From positions 2,679,001 to 2,743,000 of the forward strand of contig JASSKH010000040.1 in NCBI GenBank assembly GCA_031763025.1: 64,000 nucleotides of DNA. Reading direction: 5' to 3'. Position 1 is the first letter of the stretch; every line of letters begins with the position of its first letter. Shown piece after piece: positions 1-14,000 of this stretch. Source of the DNA: Macrocystis pyrifera. Taxonomy: Eukaryota > Sar > Phaeophyceae > Laminariales > Laminariaceae. A program made the position numbers and the translations under genes. Under the pieces are notes generated by a model. The model made no database searches, was not told the origin of the DNA, and was given only the letters and a program-made list of their open reading frames with translations.

Positions 1-1214
1 CGTGTAGCGCAGCGAAGAACACGTTGTACAACAACGGTGATAGCGCGCGGCCTTGCCGCAGCCCCTGCGTGACATCAAACCATTCCAAGTGCTCGCCGTC
101 ATCCGTACGCACGCGAGCCCGCATGCCTTCGTGGAAATTACGGATAATTGTCAGCATTCTCTTGGTTGATATGCCATAGCGTGTGAGTACCTCCCATAGC
201 AGCTGCTCGGTCGACAGAGTCGTACGCTTTCTGCAGATCGATGAAGCACGCGTACAGGGATATTTTCCTCTGTCGTCCGAGCTCTTGCGACCGGCGCACG
301 ACGAACAACATATCAATCGTTGATCGTGCGGGGCGGAAGCCGCACTGTTCCTCAGGGAGTAATCCCTCGGTCTCGCAGTAGTTGATGAGGCGGGACGCGA
401 CGATTTTCAACCAAACTTTGCCTGCGTGGGCAACAAGCGAGATCCCTCTGTAGTTGTTGCAATCAGTCCGGCCCTTATTTTTGTGGAGGACCTTGATGAT
501 CGCACCTTTCCATTGCTGGGGGACTTCTCCTGTTGCCCAAACATTGACAAGGATGTTGTGAAAGCACTGGGCGAATGCGGGGTGGTCGATTTTTAGGAGT
601 ACGGCCGCGAGACCATCTGGCCGAACAGCTTTCCAATTTGACATGCCCTTAAGTGCTTCCGTCATCTCGTCCATGGATGGTTCATCTCCGAGCGACAATT
701 TAAGCGGTCGCGGTGGCAAGAGGTCGATGATCGTGGGATCGAGTTCAAGCGATTTCGTGTTCAAGAGTGTGTGGTAAAACCCCGACCATCGTTCAGGAAT
801 TCGAACCTTATCCCGCAACGGCGTGCCATCCTCGTCCCTAATGAACTCCTCGCTCCTCGCTTTATTCCCTTCCAATCCCGCCCTAGTCTTAAGGTGCTTG
901 TAGAATCCCCTCTGATCGTTATTCGCTAGGAGTCGCTCGGCTTCGGCGAGGTACTCTTCGAAGTACGCATGCAGTCCTGCGGCAATCACCTTCTGCAGGT
1001 TCGCACACGCAAATCTCAGTGTCTTCCACGCGGTTCTATCCCGGGGGTGGGCACGCAAGAATTGTCGTGCACCCTCCCTCGCTGTCCATGCCAATAAGGA
1101 TGCGGCCAAGGTTTCGACAGACTTACACCATCCATGTCTGCGGTGGCGACGTGGAGGGGGTGGTACCTCTTTTTCGACCGCATCAATAGTAGCCGTAGTG
1201 AAAAACTCAACCAT
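1..1214 (-). pseudogene. Reverse transcriptase domain of LINE, frameshifted
   Basis: The protein read from 1214 downwards contains an N-terminal linker and the RT core. RT blocks are visible as [20 protein letters not shown] (about 440-380), [17 protein letters not shown] (about 345-300) and [13 protein letters not shown] (about 250-215), the last carrying the first catalytic Asp. Just after DSVDR the frame changes by one base. The continuation in the other frame is [17 protein letters not shown] and then [16 protein letters not shown], matching the next RT motif. The second catalytic motif (YADD-type) would lie beyond the window edge. It would copy element RNA at the nick made by the endonuclease domain. 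Frameshifted and truncated, so non-functional as it stands. Confidence 0.88.
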
Positions 1215-1369
1215 GCCACACGACGGGACTGGATAAGCTGATTGTGAGTGGAAACGACCCTCGCGACTACTCGTTCACGACACTTTTCATCGGACGTAAA
1301 AAGCTGCCTGTCGAACTCACGGCGTTTTGTCAGTCTTCGTATTTGTCTGTTGGGCACAAAGTGACCACT

Positions 1370-1539
1370 GAGTCGGACTTCGATATACAAGATGTTGTGG
1401 TCTGAGTCAGCCTTAGCTGGGACAGAAGGCTGTGGGACGACTTTAACATCTTGTGAGTCGGACTTTGATATACAAGATGTTGTGATCTGAGTCAGCCTTA
1501 GCTGGGGCAGAAGGCTGTGGGACGACTTTAACATCTTGT
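1370..1539. repeat. 85-bp tandem duplication inside the LINE endonuclease
   Basis: Two copies, starting at 1370 and 1455, each beginning GAGTCGGACTT and ending ACTTTAACATCTTGT, differ at only a few positions. The duplicated segment encodes the KADSDHNILYI end of the endonuclease. Because 85 is not a multiple of three, the second copy shifts the frame. Confidence 0.9.
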
Positions 1540-2290
1540 ACTCTAGGTCGATGGGCCTGACGGGTTAGGATGTAGTCGATCCGCTTACGGTCATTCGGGC
1601 TGGTGCCGTTGTGTGTATGCGATATCCCACCCTTGCGCGTGTTGAAAAACGTGTTGGTGGGAGCTAACTTGCAATTGATGGCGAACGATAAGAGTCGTTT
1701 GCCATAATCGTTACGAACATCACGTCCATATTCTCCAAGCACTCTACTTTCATCATCACCGCACCCTTCCATCCTCTCTCCAGTTCGCGCGTTGGCATCC
1801 ATCAGTACAAACAGACACTCTATCGTCGACTTTTCCACCATGTCCTCCAGCTTCTGCCAGAAAATACGTTTCAGTTCGACGTCCTTGGTACAATCGGTTA
1901 GAGCATACGCAACGACGAAATTAACTGCCTCGCATTACTAACCAGCTAAAAGCGCATAGACATAAGCCGTTCGTCGATGAACTGGTGAGTGTACACAGAC
2001 TTACTGCACATCGATTCCTTGACAGCTAGACCTGTACTCCGTATAGCCCTTGCCTGACAGGTGTTTTTTCCTGACCTGAACAGAAAACGCGATACTCTGC
2101 CGCACGGAACGTCGCGCTGCCGGACCTCCGAGTTTCCTGCAGGCCAATGAAGTCACAGCCGAGTGGCCGTCCCTTCGCCAGTACACGCTCGTCATCTCCG
2201 TACCCGTCCTTCCCCTTTACAGCCAGGGTGCGCACATTGTAGGTCGCTACCGCCACAAGTGACTCCTTCTGCCTCTTACGAGCCTCGCGT
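1443..2290 (-). pseudogene. AP-endonuclease-like domain of LINE, fragmented
   Basis: The N-terminal block reads VAVATYNVRTL followed by FIGLQETRR (about 2266-2110), the usual start and catalytic Glu region of LINE endonucleases. A second block (about 1841-1443) contains LFVLMDANARTG, then YGKRLLSFA, NTFFNTRKGGISHTHN, RKRIDYIL and finally KADSDHNILYI, the typical D-N, IDYI and SDH signature of the exonuclease-endonuclease-phosphatase fold. Between the blocks the sequence continues in another frame (LAVKESMCSKSVYTHQF) with a stop, and then VVAYALTD. The residues for activity are present but scattered across frames. Confidence 0.85.
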
Positions 2291-3199
2291 GCTGCTTTCT
2301 TTGCCAGCCGACGTGAGGCTCGTCCCCGCCTCCTTTTTTGCTTCTTTTGTTGTTTCTTTTTCTTCTCTATGGCGAATGTGGCTCTCCGTTTCGTAGCCCG
2401 GTACGCGCCTTGGTTTCCGTTGGCTGGGTGCAGCCGTCCCAGCCAACGCCGACACTCCCATCCTTCCTGTCGTGCATGCATGCCCACGCTGTGGCCAGCC
2501 TCTCCACTCTCCCGGCTGCCCACGTAGCGCTCTCTGCTGTGGTGCTGTACCCGTCCCGCCTGAGGGATGAACTCCTTGGCGTCGAGGTCAAGAAGAAAAA
2601 ACATCACCACCCCACGCGGTCCATAGAGTGAACAGACCACCAGCCGGACCGCGCAAGGTTTCCCCTCTGTCGAGCCCAAGGCTCGATGCTCGTGTGACTG
2701 TCGCTAGACCGTTGCAGGTCGTGGCGGACTTCCTCGGCCCACCCCAAGGACGGGGCAGGCCGAAGCACCGTGGACACTCACCGCAGTTTGTCTGCCCCAC
2801 CCCGCGTTGAGGTGGTCTTAGGTTTGGCTCGGCAAGATGATTTCGTGCCGAGCAGGCTGTTTCGCGAGGATGGTCGAGAAGCTTCAAAGCTGGCGACGGG
2901 GGGAGGGGGGGCGCCAGAATAAATATTCTTGGCGCTCCCGTCGTGGTGAATTAACGATGCCTGATGACCCTCTGCAGGTCCAAGTGGAGCCCGTGGCACC
3001 TATACCCTACCTCCGTTCCCCTCGCTGCCTCGGCAAAGCATGCTGCAAGGCATGCCCGATCAGGCTTATAGCGAGTGAGGTAGGTCTTTCTGGCGGGTGT
3101 AAGGCCGGACTCACCCTCAAGGAGTGATACCTTCTTGCTGCTGCGTGTGGCCGCGAGACTCAGCCGGCAGTAGAGTTGGGTCGTACGTGGTGCGTCAGG

Positions 3200-4256
3200 C
3201 ACGGAGACCTACGATTCGCGCGTCTTTTTTTAGGCAGCAGCGGCAGAGCAGCAATGCTCAATCGGGATGTCCGTGCGCGGAGGCAGGCGCCACCACAGAC
3301 CAAATTACGGCACTGTTCTATTGCGCCGGTGGTAGGCTGGATTCGACGACGAGGGAGGAGGGAGACAGAGCGTCGACGAATGGGGAAGAGACGGATTGCA
3401 CTCACCCTGCGCGAGAATTTTTGGTTTTTCAGATCAGAACCGCAAGTGCGAGGAGCATTTTGTTTTTCGGGACGGGGGAGAAGGGGAACCGACTGGAAGG
3501 GAGTGGCAACGAGAGCACGTGCAAAGGAGCGGGCGGATTGGGCTAAGGCGATGAGGCGGTCATGAAGAACGGCAGCAGGACGGCATACAGAGACCCATGA
3601 CCGGCGCGCACGCCATCACGAGAGAAGCAGCCATCGTTTTTTTTTCTGGATTTGTTTTTCACGAGGCAGTAGCATGCACTTGTTATTAACGTCACTGGTC
3701 TTTGTAGTGTTGGCAAGTTGTATACCCTTCATGGGGAATGACCCCCGCAATGATCAGGGACGTGGTATCATAGCTGTGCTTGCACCTTTAGTGTCAAGAC
3801 AGCCCCGAGAAGAGACGACGATCGTTGATATTCATTGTGGTGGTTTTAGGTTCGATTGCTCCTTTTTCACTGCATGTCCACGAGTCGTCACTCTGACAGC
3901 AGCACCCCAGACAGCAGGCGTGCGATGTTCCTCTCTGTGTTCACGACTACTACCGTGCGTTTCGTACGGTGCAGGCAGCACTCCAGACAGCAGCCGCTGT
4001 AGTCAGCAGCCACGAGTTGGTCAGTGGTGGGAAAGGGGGGGGGGGGACTCTTATGTTGTAGTCGAGAGGATATACCCGCGGCCATGTTATCAATAGTTAG
4101 GTTCGCACATTGATTTCATCTTGTGTGCGCCTTCTTCGCCCCGCGTGCATTTTTTAGGCAGCCGAATTTCGATTTTTTTTTGATGGTTTTTCGGATCTTC
4201 ATAGGGGCTCCAGCACCTTTGGTCTTTGTGTGACCACGGACTCCTTCGTTTGAGGG
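3200..4256. other. Stretch without recognisable gene
   Basis: Only short overlapping ORFs without recognisable domains are present, plus a G-run at 4035-4046. No repeat shared with the rest of the window was noticed. Confidence 0.6.
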
Positions 4257-4357
4257 TTAACCCCTTCAGTACCGCAGTCAGTCCCGATTTGGGGACAAAC
4301 CAGTCTAATTCCAAGTGATTTGTCCCCAAAACGAGACTGCGGCACTAAAAGGGTTAT
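4257..4357. mobile_element. piggyBac-like miniature element, copy 1
   Basis: Begins TTAACCCCTTCAGTACCGCA and ends CACTAAAAGGGTTAT, with inner arms GGGGACAAAC and TTTGTCCCC that fold back on each other. A TTAA target with a CCC start is the hallmark of piggyBac-type transposons. There is no ORF. Confidence 0.7.
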
Positions 4358-4879
4358 TGTGAGAGAACAACAGCCCTAAAGAAAACAAAACGATTCAGAT
4401 TTTGGAGGCCATGTGACACGCTTAATGTTTAGGGGCTTTTTTTTTAATGGATTTTCATGGACGAAACACCGCTCGTGGCGCGCGTTGTTTACTTGGTTTT
4501 AGTATGCACCTGATTTTAACCCAAATAGATCAGGTATACCTGATTTTGGCCACAGCTTTTTGATACTTTATTTTATTCTAGATTGGGCCCAGTTCTTTTC
4601 TGGTCGGCCTGATCGCGGGGGTCTCCCCACCAGCCATCGTCCCAAACATCACCCGACGAGTCAGCCGTTTATTGGTCGGTCGCTGTGCGGCCCCCGCGAA
4701 GAGGAGGCGTCGTTTGCGGTATGCAGAATGCAGAATACAATTTGCATACATAAATAACCGGTCTGCCGATACTAGGGGCCGCCTGTTTACGAAACAAGAC
4801 GCAGGAGCAAGCGCACTACCGTCACTCCACCACTGCTGTCACACTCTTTATTCCACCACAGACATACCACAACTGGTCA

Positions 4880-5062
4880 ATGGTCAAAGCACGGAAGGCC
4901 GCCGTGGGCCTGTCGGAGGGATGTGTTGGCGGATATCGCCGGTCGATTGACATTGATGACGACGGAAGCCCCGGTCCGTGCGTCCTGATCGCAACGATCG
5001 GAGCGATATGCTTCACTGGAGTGGCCTGGGCTTTTACCTCCCTTGAGCTCGAGCCGTATATG
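4880..5062 (+). CDS. ALG10: ALG10 exon 1
   Basis: 61 codons starting MVKARKAAVGL, with a hydrophobic segment LIATIGAICFTGVAWAF followed by ELEPYM. Donor GTGAGT follows directly, phase 0. The first transmembrane helix and the EPYMDE motif split over an intron fit the ALG10 N-terminus. Confidence 0.88.
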
Positions 5063-8000
5063 GTGAGTTAGACGTGGACACATCATCTTGCGAGAGCAGA
5101 TGGGGGCGCTGATTTGACACGTGGTTTTTACATGCGTCCCCGAAGCGTCCGTGTCGTATGCTTTGCTCACGAAGGCTTCGACGTGTGCGGATGGTGGGTC
5201 GCCAGTCAACGCTCATGTCCTCGTTTTGGGAGAATGCTATGATACGAAAGCAGCGGTTACACGTCGGTATTAATGGTTGGTATCAGGTAGCTTGGTACCC
5301 AGCCGTTGACCCTGCAGGTACGCCGCTACTGCTCGGGGCTTGGAGTACTCGCGCACTCCTGTGCAATATCACACGCACCGGGTATACATGAACTTATTGT
5401 CTTTTTTTCTCCATCCCATTTGTTGTCCTTGCCCTACTCCCTCCCCCCCCCACTCCCAGCGGTAGCTCAGATTCGGGGCCGCATTCGCGTACTTGGCCAT
5501 CTTCCTCGCACCCCCACTGGGTTTATCTCTCCCCTGATTTGTTTCCCGGCCTACGTGAGGACTCCTTGTGCCATGTCTGTGACCACGGGCTAAATCCTGG
5601 TTAGCAAATGCGAGATCAACAATAAGCTGTCGTATTCGTACGTACCGCTCGCTGCCTGCAGTGTAGCATACGTTTACGTGTTATATATACGTAAACCAGG
5701 GCCCAGGTATCGGTACCTGGTGCTCGTACCGGTATATCGTACCTAGAGCGTTCCGCGCGAGTATCTGCAGTATAGTAGTGATCTAGGCACCTGGTACATA
5801 CGTGGTATAATATCGTACACACCTGGTATTCATGTATACGAGGCAAGAACAGGGCCGTACCTGGTACGTCTTTGTTGCTGTTATTTATAGGATAGAGATG
5901 TGAAGGCAACAGACATATGCAGTACAGCACAGGTATTAATAGCAGTTGATGGTTTTGTCCAAAGCATGAAAATATTGAGTCCATGATCTCACGACAGGCT
6001 CCAAAAACTGGAGCGAAAGAATACCTCTGGGGAAAAACTATACCTGGTGCCAGGTAATACCGGCGTCCCCGGTGGCTTGGTAGGTGGTCCGCGTGCCCGT
6101 CAAGATCAATTTCGTGGGTTCAAGTCTCACCGAGTGCATGCACATAGGGACTTTTTCTTGCATAAAAAAATGATAAGCGGAAAGCGCGCAAGCGTGAGTT
6201 GGCTACATTCGATAAAAATCGACGAGCAGTGGGAATGCTGAACCCTATGCGCAACAAAAAATAAAGGCACGTACCGGGGGGGAGAAGGGACGACACGTGT
6301 GACCATGGCTTGTCCAGAAGATCGTCGAGGGTAAAACCTCCTACGAGTGGGCTGGAAAGTAAAAGTGATGAAGAATTTTTTTTTTTTTAAAAGTACCTGG
6401 TACGTAGCCAAATCAAATAATACGGAACACAAGAAAACAGCGGTATTATTAATAGTATTAATAGTCAGATACAGATCGTGGCTGAAACACAAGAAAATAG
6501 TGAAATCCTTGCACGATTTTCAACCTACTCAGGGTTTGTCTTAACCCCCGCCAGAGAGCATTGGAACGAACCGGATGGAATATTATTTGCTGCATGAATT
6601 GATGCTGATTGGTTGTCGGAAACGAATAGATTCAGTGCAGCCCGAGAAAAACTGTATATCTAGGAAGAGGAAGAAGAAGTGTTGCACCCCTTTTTCTTGT
6701 TTGGGAGGACCGAACGGCCCGACCGAACGGGAACATGTAGGATCTTATTTGATGTAGATGGACACCACCGAGGATGGATGTGGACACCAATGTGCTCTGG
6801 CGTGTGCAAAAGATACCGTTCGTACTGATTCGGCTGGCGAGGCCCAGGATTCTGCATGGACCCAAACACGTTTTTTTACACAAGCACGGAACGAATGACC
6901 ACGAACAGCCTCGTTCCGTTCCGCTCGTTCCCATGCTCTCTAGGGCGGGTTAAGACACACCCTCAGTACTCCAAACCAAACAAGAATAACTTTCTGTTAG
7001 TCTTTTTTAGAACAGCACTACACATTGTCGGATGGCAAGCATCATAATAATAATAACAAAAAACAAACTGAAATGGAGTAAAGTGAAATGAAATGAAACG
7101 AAACGAAACACACCAAAATCAAAGCAAACGAGGTCAAATCAAGTCCCTCCCAACTAAACTCCCAAGGAGAAAAGAGCTACGCACGTGTACGAAATTGTGA
7201 CCACAGAGCTTGAAACTCCCTACTCGTAGGAGAATTGAAAAATCGGCACGGAGACTGGTTGTGCTGGATGTCGACTGGTAGAAATAACGGTTTATTGGAA
7301 AATATACATACCTGGTACAGCCAGCCTCCTCCGCCGGTTATATACTGTAGAGGTAGGTGCGTTTGGTATGATGCCTTATCGTATCTTGACTCGAACCGTA
7401 AAAACATAAAAATAAAGATATATGGCGCAGCCCCCCTCAGTCCCGCTCGCTGTGGGTGCGTACATGTTGTTTTTGTCGCATTTACTCTCAAAATGTCAAA
7501 TCAAGGAGTCCGTAGTCACACAACGGCGGTGCTGGAGCCCTAGGAAAAATTCGAAAAACGATAATATACACCTGGTTGTGGAAGCCAGGGTCGGAGATAT
7601 CGTAGATCTCGTGACACGCACGCGCGAAGGACACGTCACCGGTCAAGCAATATCAAATCTCGGGGTCACGGTACCTGGTTTATATATACCTGGTAGCTGG
7701 GAAGCACGACGATTTCCCATCTAAAAACACACGAGACGAAGAAGGCGCACACATGAAATGAAATCGATGTGCAAACTGAACTAAGATGGCCGCGGGTATC
7801 CTCTCAACTACAGCATAGAACTTCCCCCGTTCCCACACCTAACCAACTCGTGACCTCTGACTGCAGCAGTTGGTGTCTGGAGTGCTGCCTGCACCGTACG
7901 AACGTACGGTAGTCGTGAACACAGAGAGGAACACGCCTGCTGTCTAGGGTGCTGTCAGATTGACGCCCCGCGGATATGCGATGAAAAAAGAGCAATCGAA

Positions 8001-11000
8001 CCAAACCCACCGGTATTTTGACTGGACGGGAACGACGGTATATAGCGGCGGGACAGGACGGCAAAACCGTCGTCAAAATGGTCCCGTGGTTCCGTCCTGT
8101 CGACAAAATCGCTGACCGTCGTCACCTACCGTCCCGTCCCGCTGTCAAAGTCTGCCCGGTTGTATTTTACCGTCCCGTCCCGCCGATATGATCTCTCCCG
8201 TTGGAAATTACCGTCCCGTCCCGTCGCGACACCGTAAGTTGACCGTCCCGTCTCGTCATCCAAAACTGCACCGTTGCCACATACCGTGCCCTCCCGCCGA
8301 CACAACTTGCCTCTTCCCATCCAAGATGCGCTTGGTGCCCGTCGTCTATTCCCGTCCATTGTCCATTCCCGCAACCGAGAAATACGAAATTACGAAATTT
8401 CGAGTTTTATTACAAGCAAATATTGAATTGGATTTTTACCTTTCAAGTTTTTTGCAGAAGCTGTGCTGGTAGTGATGATGTGTTCATATATTGAACTGAA
8501 AGTGCAAACTGCGAATCACTATTTTTTAATTACTACCAGGTACGTACCTGGTACCAGGTACGTGTTGCCTCTTATTTTTACAATTTCATTTTTTTCATAA
8601 ATCTTCATATTTCCACGCGCAACACCTATTAATACCACCAGCCACCAGCTGGCAACACACGAACACAGACCACTCAGGCTTACTCTCATGGGACCCAAGA
8701 ACGGAAAACAAAATAGGGTTTGTAGAGAGATCCATGAAGCGTTTCAGCTGGCAACACACAAACACAGACCACTCAGGCTGACTCTCACGGGAGCCGAAAC
8801 CGGAAAACAAAACAGGGTTTGTAGAGAGATCCAGGAAGGATTTCGTGCCAGATCCGACTCATCGAATCTTATCGATGGCCAAAAAACAGAAATCTCTAAA
8901 ATATTTCCTGTATTTCGATCGGAAATGGCCTGGCCAGACGAAACCAGACACCAGTTCTGTACGGTCTCAGAGCTGGCCAAAACTGGTTTTGAACCCCACA
9001 CAGGAGGCATAACGTGGCGGGCCTAATACTATGTATATATCATCGCTACTACTGCTGTACAGGTACTCTCTCGGTATCTCTGACACGGTATCCCGGCATA
9101 TAGCGGCAGCTAGAGACTCCAAGCTCCGGTGATGGCGAGCAACCCACTACACCGCATGCTCTTGGCAGTTGTCGTTGCGTTCTTGAGGTTTCAGCAATGT
9201 CAACGCACCGCTCCTTGATGCTGCAGCAGACTGCCAAGCTTGGGGACCCTTCGTCGAAGGAAGCCAACCCAGTCCAGGACGCTCGAGTCTTCGAAAGCAA
9301 GCCCCGTGTTACCCGGCAGGTGCCAAACAGGATGCGTGGGTACCGTGTACTGCTGTGTGTCCGCAGAATTCAAATATTATTGCGGTAACTCCTCCCTCCA
9401 ACGTCCTCCCAACTCAAACGAAACCCCGGCATACTTACACAAAAAACACCATATTAAGATAGGAAAAGACGAAAACTCGATGTACGAATCTGGGCCACAC
9501 GAAAAACAGAAGTGCATGCCAGCTCTGTTTTCCGGTTTCGGCTCCCATAAGATTCAGCCTCAAGTCAAGGCCACCAGTACTGTTGTAGTCAACACGGACA
9601 CCATGGATTCCTACCGCAGCGGCGGTGTCGATCGACCAGCAGCGGCACCAGCATTACCGACGACATCACCTCCACCAACCACCACCTCTACCTCCACAAC
9701 CACCAGCTGCAACACAGCGCAAGCGCAACCACCAGAACAGCCACCAGCTGGCACCGCAACAGTGCCTGGGGCAGGGGTGGGGAGGAATCAGAAGAAGATG
9801 TCCCCCCTTTGGCAATAATTGTCGGAGTTTGAGCCGCCGGTCGGGAAGAAAAACGTCAAGTGCACCGTGGTCACAGAGTTACCTGCCACGGGACGGCTGG
9901 CTCCCTGCGCGCAACTAGCAGTGCGGGAAGCTCTTCACGTACGACCGCGCCGACTCGCAGCGGGAAAGAAAAACTCCGGGGCAAGCGGTCGGCTCCGCCA
10001 AGTGAAAGAGTACCACACCCCCGAGTAGAAGGCGGCGGTCGAGGCCAGCAGTCTATCGAAATCCACTAGGAAGAAGCGTGCCCTCCCGTCCCGTCGTCGA
10101 GTTTATCTTCTACCGTCCCGAGCCGTCGTGAAAAAAACTCCCAATGCGCTTTACCGCCCCGTCCCGTCACGAAAAACTGTACGTGCCGTCCCGTTCCGCC
10201 GTGAAAAAATAATCATGATACTTCACCGTCCCGTACCGCCGAGGAAATAATAGTTACCGTCCCGTCCCGTCGTAAAAAAAACAAATCCATTGCTTTTACC
10301 TTCCCGTCGCGAACAAACTACCCGCTGTACTGAGCCGTCTCGTCCCGTCGTGAAAATCCGCCCCTTTGAGTTTTTTTTACCGTCCCGTCCCGTTGAGAAG
10401 TTGCACACCCGCTGTTCCGTCCCGCCCCGCCAACTTTTTTCAGTCCTCATTTATACCGTCCCGTTTTCATTTTTTTTTTTTTTGGCCCGCCAAACAAGTG
10501 AAAACTGTCCCGTCCCGTCCCCGTCCCGTCACGATTCTCAGTCACTGTTTGTTGTGATAATCCTTGCAAATATCAACGATCGCCACGTCTTCCCGAACTG
10601 TGATGACAAGGTGCAGCACAGCTATCCGACCGCGTCCCTGAGAATTGCGGGGGGTCGTTCCCGATGAAGGGCATACAACCCTGCCAACGCTACAAAACTC
10701 AGCGACTTGTAAATAACAGGGTACTACTGCCTCATGAAAAATCCAGAGAAGAACGATGATTGCTGCTCTCGTGATGGTGTGCGCGCCAGTCGTGGGTCTG
10801 ATATGATATGCTGCTCGTGTGATACTGCTGTGATGTTTGTTGCTGCTGTTCGTACTTATAATACGAATATAGTGTCAATAGTGCTGTTATATAGTAGTAT
10901 TAATAGTTTGCGCGTTTGAGTATTTAGCTACTGCTGTGCATAGAGTACGTACGTACCAGGTATATATATGTGCAGATGGCGAATGTACAGCAGTAAGTAT

Positions 11001-14000
11001 ACAGCGTGGTGGTGCTTCTGTTTTCTGCCGTGTGTGTATGTGTCTATACCGACCGCTGTTGTTGCTGCTGTTGAGACTGCTGCTGCTTGCAGCTGCTGCT
11101 GTTAGGACGGCTGCTGCTTGCAGCTGCTGCTGTCCGTCATTGTGTACTTGCCGCCAGAGGTGTTTTTCATACAGCAGCAGCAGCAGCAGTACTTACCGTC
11201 ATTTTCTTTTCTTTTCGAACGAGTATGCTTTGCTGCTGTACACCCCTTTTGCTGTACGGTTGCTTTTGTGCGGCTTCGGTTCACCCAGTAGTATACCTCT
11301 TTTCGCCACTACCGGCATGCGCGAAGCCGCAGGGGGGCGTCAGTCCGCCGCGACGAAGCCCCACTTGTAAGTTCGTACGTATTTTTACATGTTGAATAAT
11401 GCTCCATATCTGGTCTTCAGCGCTGAAAAGTACCACCGGATTGTACAAGGGATGTGCAATACCGATCCCAGGTTCTCAGCGGTTCTCAAAATCACGTGCG
11501 GTGCGGTTCGTGCGGCTTGCATTTTTTTTTCGTGATTTTTTTATATTTTTATTCCTGCCTCTGGTGGAAAACGCCTCGATATATTGTCGTGGAAATCTTT
11601 ACCATCGTGAGCCGGGAGCCGAAACCGGAAATATTCTCACCATCGGGAAAAAATCCCCTTCGACAGCTTCGTGACGAAACTCTTCCCTTATCAAAACGGC
11701 ACAATTTTGTTCGGGCACTTCTCAAGAACTTTGCCAGACACGGCGGATTCACGGTGACTGCCCCCGCCCGTCCCCCCTTTGGTTGAATTACTTGAGTTGG
11801 CGGCACTCTTGACCCTTGACAGACAGGACGGCCGACAAGGAATTCACTACACTAAAACTAACATATTTATGTCAGTTGACGGCACTCTTGACCCTTGACG
11901 GACAGCGGACAAGGGACTCCCTACACTAAACATAGTATGTTGGGTGTTGGTTGACGGCACTCTTGACCCTTGACGGACAGCGGACTAGGGACTCCCTACA
12001 CTAAGTATGTTGGGTGTTGGTTGACGGCACTCTTGACTCTTGAAGGACAACCGTCAGGAAACTCCTCGGAGTAAAACTGCTGTAGTATATTAAGCCCCAA
12101 CTACTGCATGCAGTAAGTAGACTACTGCTGCAGTAAGCCGTCATCCGATGTTTGCTTTGGTTGTGCTGTGTTCTCGTTCCTCCTCCTGCTTCTCCTCCTC
12201 CTCCTCCTGTTCCCCGCCTCACCCTGTTCTCCGTCGTGATTTCCTCCTCCTTCTCCTTCTCCTCCTCCTCCTCCTCCTCCTCCTCCTCCTCCTCCTCCTC
12301 CTCCTTGCGGCTCTTGCGCGTGGTGTATTGTTGGTCAGGACGAGACGTTTCACGTGCCCCAGGCTAAGCTGTACTGCCAAGGGAAGTACGGTGGGTGCCG
12401 ACGTATGCTATACTGTACGATATGATGTGATACTCTGTACGATAGCACACGATATGGCATGGTATGATACGATGTGGTATGGATTTTGTGGTGTAATGAT
12501 ATAATGTGATGGGATACGATATTGATAGGATCGAGGGTATGATTGTTAATATTAATGGTACAGAGGTACAAGACCAAGATTGAGATTGTATGTATATGAT
12601 ACATGATCCGTTAGATGTGCATATCAGAGTGCTGAAGTTGCTTGTATTCCCGGTCAGAGTGGAATACCATATGATACATGATACATGATACGATACGATA
12701 TGCTACCATATGATATTATAGGATACGATATTTTACGATACGAAAATATACGATACCAGGTACGATATACCTGGTATAGGATATGATACGCGATTTTTTT
12801 GCCGTTTCTGATTTCTGCTTCGAACTTCATGCCGTGAATTGTGGATGAAGAAACCAAACGGCTATAGTATTAATATGTTCTGACGACTTACGATACCATC
12901 TGTTTCGCGCAAAGAAGGCAGCAATATTCCCCAAGAATCAACGAAAAAAAGAGAAATAATGAAAACAAAATTTCGAAAAAAATCGAAAAATGACCGGAAT
13001 ACATCAAAAGGCCAAGTGGTTGAAGTGTTCAAGTGGCTGGAGGGTGGGTTGGGTCTGGTGTTGAAAAAAGGGGAGTGACGCCGTTTTGGCTGGTGACATG
13101 ACCGCCAATGGACCATCACTTGACGTGACGGCAAGTGACGGCTAAATCCGGGGACACGATGTCCCCGGTTTTTTTTAAAAACTCATGAACAATTTACGTC
13201 AAACAACCGGTGACGTGATGGACGTGATGTGGTGAAGTGACGGACGGGGAGAAGTCTTTCCCCATCGTTGGTGTTAACGTGAAGGTGTCACAGATACCTG
13301 GCATATAATTCCACACCCTAGATAATTCCTATTAATAATTCGATAGTCTATTGCGTCTACAATTGATTGAGGAGGCTGTGTATTATTTGGATTTGTCTTG
13401 AATATTGGTTTGCCGACTTTCTACTAGTTGGAATTTTCCGTACAAATGATTTCGGCGATTGCACACTAATTGAAATTGGCCAGACAATTGATTTCGGCGA
13501 TTGTCTTATAAATTGGAATTGTACAGACAATTGACTTCGAAGACGATCTATTAATTGGAATTGTGTGAGCAGTAGGTTTCGGGTGTTGTCTATGAATTGG
13601 AATTGTGTAAACAACTGAATGCGGAGACTGCTAATTGGTTGGAATTATCCAGCGAATTGATTGTGCTGGTCCAATAATTGGAATTGTCCAGACAGTTGAT
13701 TTCGGGTGTTGTCCACTAATTGAAATTGTCCAGACAATTGATTCGACAGCTGTCTATTGGTTGGATTCATCTGAACAATTGATTTCGGCTGCTGCTTATT
13801 AAATGGAATTGTCCGAACAATTGATTTCGGGTGCTGTGAATTCTATGGAATTATCCAAACGGACTTCGGCGATAGGAATAGTAGTTGGAATTGTCCGAAT
13901 ATTTCATTTACGGTGGCGCCCAAGAAATCAATTGCTCGATAAATGTCATGGCCGTGTACCTATCTATTGTATCATGATAGGCACTCCCCATTGAATTGAT

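Larger units (their letters stand above)
1..3200 (-). mobile_element. Decayed non-LTR (LINE-type) retrotransposon, truncated by window edge
   Basis: On the minus strand the order is GC-rich 5' leader (about 3200-2680), basic KKKKQQKKQKRRR-type stretch (about 2380-2290), apurinic-endonuclease-like domain (about 2266-1443), then reverse transcriptase (about 1214-1). This EN-then-RT order is that of a non-LTR retrotransposon ORF2. The reading frame is broken repeatedly: near 2045 (after GLYGVQV), by an in-frame stop near 1945, within an 85-bp duplication at 1370-1539, and near 212-216 in RT. The copy is therefore dead. The 3' end lies outside the window to the left. The clade was not assigned. 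Confidence 0.85.
5063..12338 (+). other. ALG10 intron 1 (7.3 kb), repeat-filled
   Basis: Contains a tRNA-derived SINE (6067-6372), two CCGTCCCGTCCCG minisatellites, a 99-bp duplication (8647-8844), a 75-80 bp tandem repeat (11796-12050), several TATTAATA and TACCWGGTA words, and at its 3' end a 125-bp TCC/CTC tract. No coding sequence was recognised in it on either strand. Confidence 0.8.

Noticed and set aside
9240..10069. 192-codon and adjoining Pro/Thr/Ser-rich ORFs in ALG10 intron 1
   Set aside because: Composition is low-complexity (CCA/ACC-rich), with no domain and no supporting splice sites.
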